NCBI RefSeq assembly: GCF_964204865.1
Contig: NC_135255.1
Coordinates: 17,513,135-17,577,134 of the forward strand
Source of the DNA: Styela clava
Lineage: Eukaryota > Chordata > Ascidiacea > Stolidobranchia > Styelidae
Reading direction: 5' to 3'
DNA length: 64,000 bases
The number at the start of each line of letters is the position of its first letter. Position 1 is the stretch's first letter. Positions 58,626 through 64,000 of this stretch are shown here, piece by piece. The position numbers and the translations under genes were made by a program. The notes under the pieces were generated by a model that was not told the DNA's origin, made no database searches, and saw nothing but the letters and a program-made list of their open reading frames with translations.

Positions 58626-59602
58626 TTTCCTATTCGGAAAGTTACGATTTATATAATGTTTGTCATGTTTCTCCTACTACTTTGTAAGGCAAAGCGAGTA
58701 CTCACCCTCGTTCCGTGTCTTTTGGAATGGGCGCGGAGCGTCAGGCACGAAGACAGCTGCAAATCTTCCATACTGCTTCCACCGGAGTAACTTCGGAACG
58801 CACAACAATTTCACGAATTCTTTAAATGGAAGTTAGATGGGCATTGTGATGTCACAGAGCAGAGACTGCAATTAAAATGTATTTGGTTACAGGCGAAGAG
58901 AATCTGGAATTTCTTTAACCGGTTAACTGCAGCGTGACGTTTGACGTAATATTTATTGTTTTAGCTTATTACGTCGCAATGGTTACAAATTAATTTCGAG
59001 TGATTTATCCTGGTATCTCTCAAAATTATTGACGAATCTAGATCGTTTTGTGATCCCTTGCTGCAAGAGATATGCAGCGTGCTTTGGACATATGGAAGTA
59101 TTTTCGTGAAACAGTTTCCGTTATTCAATGTCACTTATGTGACAAATTTACAGTGCCCAGTGTGCAAATTCTTCTTTGAGATATCATACGGAAAAACAGC
59201 ATCAACTGCGCCACATGGAATAGACAATTTACGCTTTTACCGAAAACTGATTATGAATTTATCATTGTCCAATTTTCATAATCAGCAATCTTGGTACTTC
59301 AATTATTTTTCACCTCTATTGGGTCTCTACAAATACAGTTAGTGATATTCTTTTAAATGAAACGCTACAGGAGATAAATTTGCGAAGACGTAATCATTTC
59401 TGACAAAATTGTACATTATAAAGATGATTTGTACCTGAGATGTCAGTCAACGGTTAAAATAAATCGTAACCTTCAACCATCCAGAATGGGTCCACCATTC
59501 CCAGCCCCACTAATTAGTATTGTAAGTGGAAACTTAATCACCGTCACCGGAACCGTTTTCATAAATTCCCAATACATTATTGCGTGAAAACACCGACCAT
59601 TT

Positions 59603-59794
59603 ATCGCTTCTTCGGCCTATTGGCTAAGATCAAGTGTAGTAACTGTTCTATTCAGATTAATACCTGAATCGTGGGGTACTCCCCCACTCTTGTATTAATT
59701 TGATTTTTGCGACGACGAGAGCGAGGGTTCGGCTTGCCACTCCGCTCTCACCGGTCGGCTTGGCGTTGCACTACAGCCTTGACTGGCCCGTCAC
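59603..59794 (+). ncRNA. U2 snRNA, copy 39
   Basis: Consensus U2; CAGGAGATAA spacer. Confidence 0.95.
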
Positions 59795-60771
59795 TTTCCT
59801 ATTCGGAAAGTTACGATTTATATAATGTTTGTCATGTTTCTCCTACTACTTTGTAAGGCAAAGCGAGTACTCACCCTCGTTCCGTGTCTTTTGGAATGGG
59901 CGCGGAGCGTCAGGCACGAAGACAGCTGCAAATCTTCCATACTGCTTCCACCGGAGTAACTTCGGAACGCACAACAATTTCACGAATTCTTTAAATGGAA
60001 GTTAGATGGGCATTGTGATGTCACAGAGCAGAGACTGCAATTAAAATGTATTTGGTTACAGGCGAAGAGAATCTGGAATTTCTTTAACCGGTTAACTGCA
60101 GCGTGACGTTTGACGTAATATTTATTGTTTTAGCTTATTACGTCGCAATGGTTACAAATTAATTTCGAGTGATTTATCCTGGTATCTCTCAAAATTATTG
60201 ACGAATCTAGATCGTTTTGTGATCCCTTGCTGCAAGAGATATGCAGCGTGCTTTGGACATATGGAAGTATTTTCGTGAAACAGTTTCCGTTATTCAATGT
60301 CACTTATGTGACAAATTTACAGTGCCCAGTGTGCAAATTCTTCTTTGAGATATCATACGGAAAAACAGCATCAACTGCGCCACATGGAATAGACAATTTA
60401 CGCTTTTACCGAAAACTGATTATGAATTTATCATTGTCCAATTTTCATAATCAGCAATCTTGGTACTTCAATTATTTTTCACCTCTATTGGGTCTCTACA
60501 AATACAGTTAGTGATATTCTTTTAAATGAAACGCTACAGGAGATAAATTTGCGAAGACGTAATCATTTCTGACAAAATTGTACATTATAAAGATGATTTG
60601 TACCTGAGATGTCAGTCAACGGTTAAAATAAATCGTAACCTTCAACCATCCAGAATGGGTCCACCATTCCCAGCCCCACTAATTAGTATTGTAAGTGGAA
60701 ACTTAATCACCGTCACCGGAACCGTTTTCATAAATTCCCAATACATTATTGCGTGAAAACACCGACCATTT

Positions 60772-60963
60772 ATCGCTTCTTCGGCCTATTGGCTAAGATC
60801 AAGTGTAGTAACTGTTCTATTCAGATTAATACCTGAATCGTGGGGTACTCCCCCACTCTTGTATTAATTTGATTTTTGCGACGACGAGAGCGAGGGTTCG
60901 GCTTGCCACTCCGCTCTCACCGGTCGGCTTGGCGTTGCACTACAGCCTTGACTGGCCCGTCAC
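60772..60963 (+). ncRNA. U2 snRNA, copy 40
   Basis: Consensus U2; CAGGAGATAA spacer. Loop of the 3' hairpin reads TGTTC. Confidence 0.95.
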
Positions 60964-61940
60964 TTTCCTGTTCGGAAAGTTACGATTTATATAATGTTTG
61001 TCATGTTTCTCCTACTACTTTGTAAGGCAAAGCGAGTACTCACCCTCGTTCCGTGTCTTTTGGAATGGGCGCGGAGCGTCAGGCACGAAGACAGCTGCAA
61101 ATCTTCCATACTGCTTCCACCGGAGTAACTTCGGAACGCACAACAATTTCACGAATTCTTTAAATGGAAGTTAGATGGGCATTGTGATGTCACAGAGCAG
61201 AGACTGCAATTAAAATGTATTTGGTTACAGGCGAAGAGAATCTGGAATTTCTTTAACCGGTTAACTGCAGCGTGACGTTTGACGTAATATTTATTGTTTT
61301 AGCTTATTACGTCGCAATGGTTACAAATTAATTTCGAGTGATTTATCCTGGTATCTCTCAAAATTATTGACGAATCTAGATCGTTTTGTGATCCCTTGCT
61401 GCAAGAGATATGCAGCGTGCTTTGGACATATGGAAGTATTTTCGTGAAACAGTTTCCGTTATTCAATGTCACTTATGTGACAAATTTACAGTGCCCAGTG
61501 TGCAAATTCTTCTTTGAGATATCATACGGAAAAACAGCATCAACTGCGCCACATGGAATAGACAATTTACGCTTTTACCGAAAACTGATTATGAATTTAT
61601 CATTGTCCAATTTTCATAATCAGCAATCTTGGTACTTCAATTATTTTTCACCTCTATTGGGTCTCTACAAATACAGTTAGTGATATTCTTTTAAATGAAA
61701 CGCTACAGGAAATAAATTTGCGAAGACGTAATCATTTCTGACAAAATTGTACATTATAAAGATGATTTGTACCTGAGATGTCAGTCAACGGTTAAAATAA
61801 ATCGTAACCTTCAACCATCCAGAATGGGTCCACCATTCCCAGCCCCACTAATTAGTATTGTAAGTGGAAACCTAATCACCGTCACCGGAACCGTTTTCAT
61901 AAATTCCCAATACATTATTGCGTGAAAACACCGACCATTT

Positions 61941-62132
61941 ATCGCTTCTTCGGCCTATTGGCTAAGATCAAGTGTAGTAACTGTTCTATTCAGATTAATA
62001 CCTGAATCGTGGGGTACTCCCCCACTCTTGTATTAATTTGATTTTTGCGACGACGAGAGCGAGGGTTCGGCTTGCCACTCCGCTCTCACCGGTCGGCTTG
62101 GCGTTGCACTACAGCCTTGACTGGCCCGTCAC
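61941..62132 (+). ncRNA. U2 snRNA, copy 41
   Basis: Consensus U2; AACCTAATC before the PSE, as in copy 36. Confidence 0.95.
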
Positions 62133-62578
62133 TTTCCTATTCGGAAAGTTACGATTTATATAATGTTTGTCATGTTTCTCCTACTACTTTGTAAGGCAAA
62201 GCGAGTACTCACCCTCGTTCCGTGTCTTTTGGAATGGGCGCGGAGCGTCAGGCACGAAGACAGCTGCAAATCTTCCATACTGCTTCCACCGGAGTAACTT
62301 CGGAACGCACAACAATTTCACGAATTCTTTAAATGGAAGTTAGATGGGCATTGTGATGTCACAGAGCAGAGACTGCAATTAAAATGTATTTGGTTACAGG
62401 CGAAGAGAATCTGGAATTTCTTTAACCGGTTAACTGCAGCGTGACGTTTGACGTAATATTTATTGTTTTAGCTTATTACGTCGCAATGGTTACAAATTAA
62501 TTTCGAGTGATTTATCCTGGTATCTCTCAAAATTATTGACGAATCTAGATCGTTTTGTGATCCCTTGCTGCAAGAGAT

Positions 62579-62788
62579 ATGCAGCGTGCTTTGGACATAT
62601 GGAAGTATTTTCGTGAAACAGTTTCCGTTATTCAATGTCACTTATGTGACAAATTTACAGTGCCCAGTGTGCAAATTCTTCTTCGAGATATCATACGGAA
62701 AAACAGCATCAACTGCGCCACATGGAATAGACAATTTACGCTTTTACCGAAAACTGATTATGAATTTATCATTGTCCAATTTTCATAA
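62579..62788 (+). pseudogene. BED-like remnant, open variant 4
   Basis: CGA at codon 36 as at 48,551; a private G to C lies near 62,830. Confidence 0.35.
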
Positions 62789-63109
62789 TCAGCAATCTTG
62801 GTACTTCAATTATTTTTCACCTCTATTGGCTCTCTACAAATACAGTTAGTGATATTCTTTTAAATGAAACGCTACAGGAAATAAATTTGCGAAGACGTAA
62901 TCATTTCTGACAAAATTGTACATTATAAAGATGATTTGTACCTGAGATGTCAGTCAACGGTTAAAATAAATCGTAACCTTCAACCATCCAGAATGGGTCC
63001 ACCATTCCCAGCCCCACTAATTAGTATTGTAAGTGGAAACTTAATCACCGTCACCGGAACCGTTTTCATAAATTCCCAATACATTATTGCGTGAAAACAC
63101 CGACCATTT

Positions 63110-63301
63110 ATCGCTTCTTCGGCCTATTGGCTAAGATCAAGTGTAGTAACTGTTCTATTCAGATTAATACCTGAATCGTGGGGTACTCCCCCACTCTTGT
63201 ATTAATTTGATTTTTGCGACGACGAGAGCGAGGGTTCGGCTTGCCACTCCGCTCTCACCGGTCGGCTTGGCGTTGCACTACAGCCTTGACTGGCCCGTCA
63301 C
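63110..63301 (+). ncRNA. U2 snRNA, copy 42
   Basis: Consensus U2, last copy in the window. Downstream TATATGATG for TATATAATG. The unit is cut by the window end. Confidence 0.95.
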
Positions 63302-64000
63302 TTTCCTATTCGGAAAGTTACGATTTATATGATGTTTGTCATGTTTCTCCTACTACTTTGTAAGGCAAAGCGAGTACTCACCCTCGTTCCGTGTCTTTTG
63401 GAATGGGCGCGGAGCGTCAGGCACGAAGACAGCTGCAAATCTTCCATACTGCTTCCACCGGAGTAACTTCGGAACGCACAACAATTTCACGAATTCTTTA
63501 AATGGAAGTTAGATGGGCATTGTGATGTCACAGAGCAGAGACTGCAATTAAAATGTATTTGGTTACAGGCGAAGAGAATCTGGAATTTCTTTAACCGGTT
63601 AACTGCAGCGTGACGTTTGACGTAATATTTATTGTTTTAGCTTATTACGTCGCAATGGTTACAAATTAATTTCGAGTGATTTATCCTGGTATCTCTCAAA
63701 ATTATTGACGAATCTAGATCGTTTTGTGATCCCTTGCTGCAAGAGATATGCAGCGTGCTTTGGACATATGGAAGTATTTTCGTGAAACAGTTTCCGTTAT
63801 TCAATGTCACTTATGTGACAAATTTACAGTGCCCAGTGTGCAAATTCTTCTTTGAGATATCATACGGAAAAACAGCATCAACTGCGCCACATGGAATAGA
63901 CAATTTACGCTTTTACCGAAAACTGATTATGAATTTATCATTGTCCAATTTTCATAATCAGCAATCTTGGTACTTCAATTATTTTTCACCTCTATTGGGT

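Larger units (their letters stand above)
15173..64000 (+). repeat. U2 snRNA tandem array, 1,169-bp units
   Basis: 41 complete units plus one partial unit, all head to tail. Almost all are exactly 1,169 bp. Exceptions: 1,176 (7-bp duplication at about 26,513), 1,168 (one base lost inside the U2 starting at 40,898) and 1,171 (two bases gained near 47,889). Units differ by only a handful of substitutions. Each has U2, a 3' hairpin, spacer with CRE-like and AACCGGTT motifs, a BED-like decayed frame, and a PSE. The array does not end within the window. The pattern is that of concerted evolution by unequal exchange and gene conversion. Confidence 0.97.

Noticed and set aside
15797-62849. 94-codon open frame repeated in every U2 unit
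   Set aside because: It starts at TTG with no in-frame ATG until late, has no match to a known family, and its conservation is explained by array homogenisation. One unit (26,318) is frameshifted without consequence.
15173-64000. CRISPR array or prokaryotic repeat
   Set aside because: The unit is 1,169 bp with a eukaryotic U2 gene; spacing and content do not fit CRISPR.

Overview
This window is animal (metazoan) nuclear DNA. It is AT-rich, has spliced genes and tRNA-derived SINEs, and contains fragments of animal-type gene families (TMEM45/DUF716, THAP finger, YqaJ nuclease). A vertebrate-like snRNA promoter element and the repeat style suggest a marine invertebrate, perhaps a deuterostome such as a tunicate or echinoderm. 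The species cannot be fixed from the sequence alone.

The right three quarters (about 15,173 to the end, 48.8 kb) is one uninterrupted head-to-tail array of a 1,169-bp unit. Each unit carries one U2 spliceosomal RNA gene of about 192 nt on the + strand. There are 42 copies: a diverged edge copy at 15,173, then 41 near-identical copies to 63,110, and the array runs off the window. Each spacer holds a PSE-like promoter element at -65, an octamer-like motif near -225, a hairpin at the U2 3' end, a cluster of TGACGT and AACCGGTT motifs, and a decayed BED-finger-like reading frame. The first 17 full units after the edge copy, plus the next one, follow a four-unit higher-order pattern (1-2-3-4 three times, then 1-2, then 1-2-3-4). 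Beyond about 37 kb the units are more uniform and carry scattered private variants.

The left 6.6 kb holds the 5' part of a TMEM45-like multi-pass membrane protein gene on the - strand. Two alternative first coding exons (6,622 and 4,715), exon 2 (1,958-1,846) and exon 3 (1,145-975) share compatible splice phases; the rest of the gene lies left of the window. SINEs, a hAT end, foldback MITEs and short tandem repeats fill the introns.

From about 7 to 15 kb the sequence is repeat-rich. It holds a 601-bp foldback element with a perfect 9-bp target duplication, a cluster of TACCGGTA palindromes, and four inverted or direct copies of a segment with a THAP zinc-finger exon plus an embedded SINE. 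A YqaJ-nuclease pseudogene exon lies downstream of the fourth THAP copy. Next come another MITE, a 66-bp tandem duplication and a TATA-like box, directly before the array edge. All THAP and YqaJ remnants look dead (frameshifts, stops). The U2 genes and the TMEM45-like exons are the only parts that look functional.
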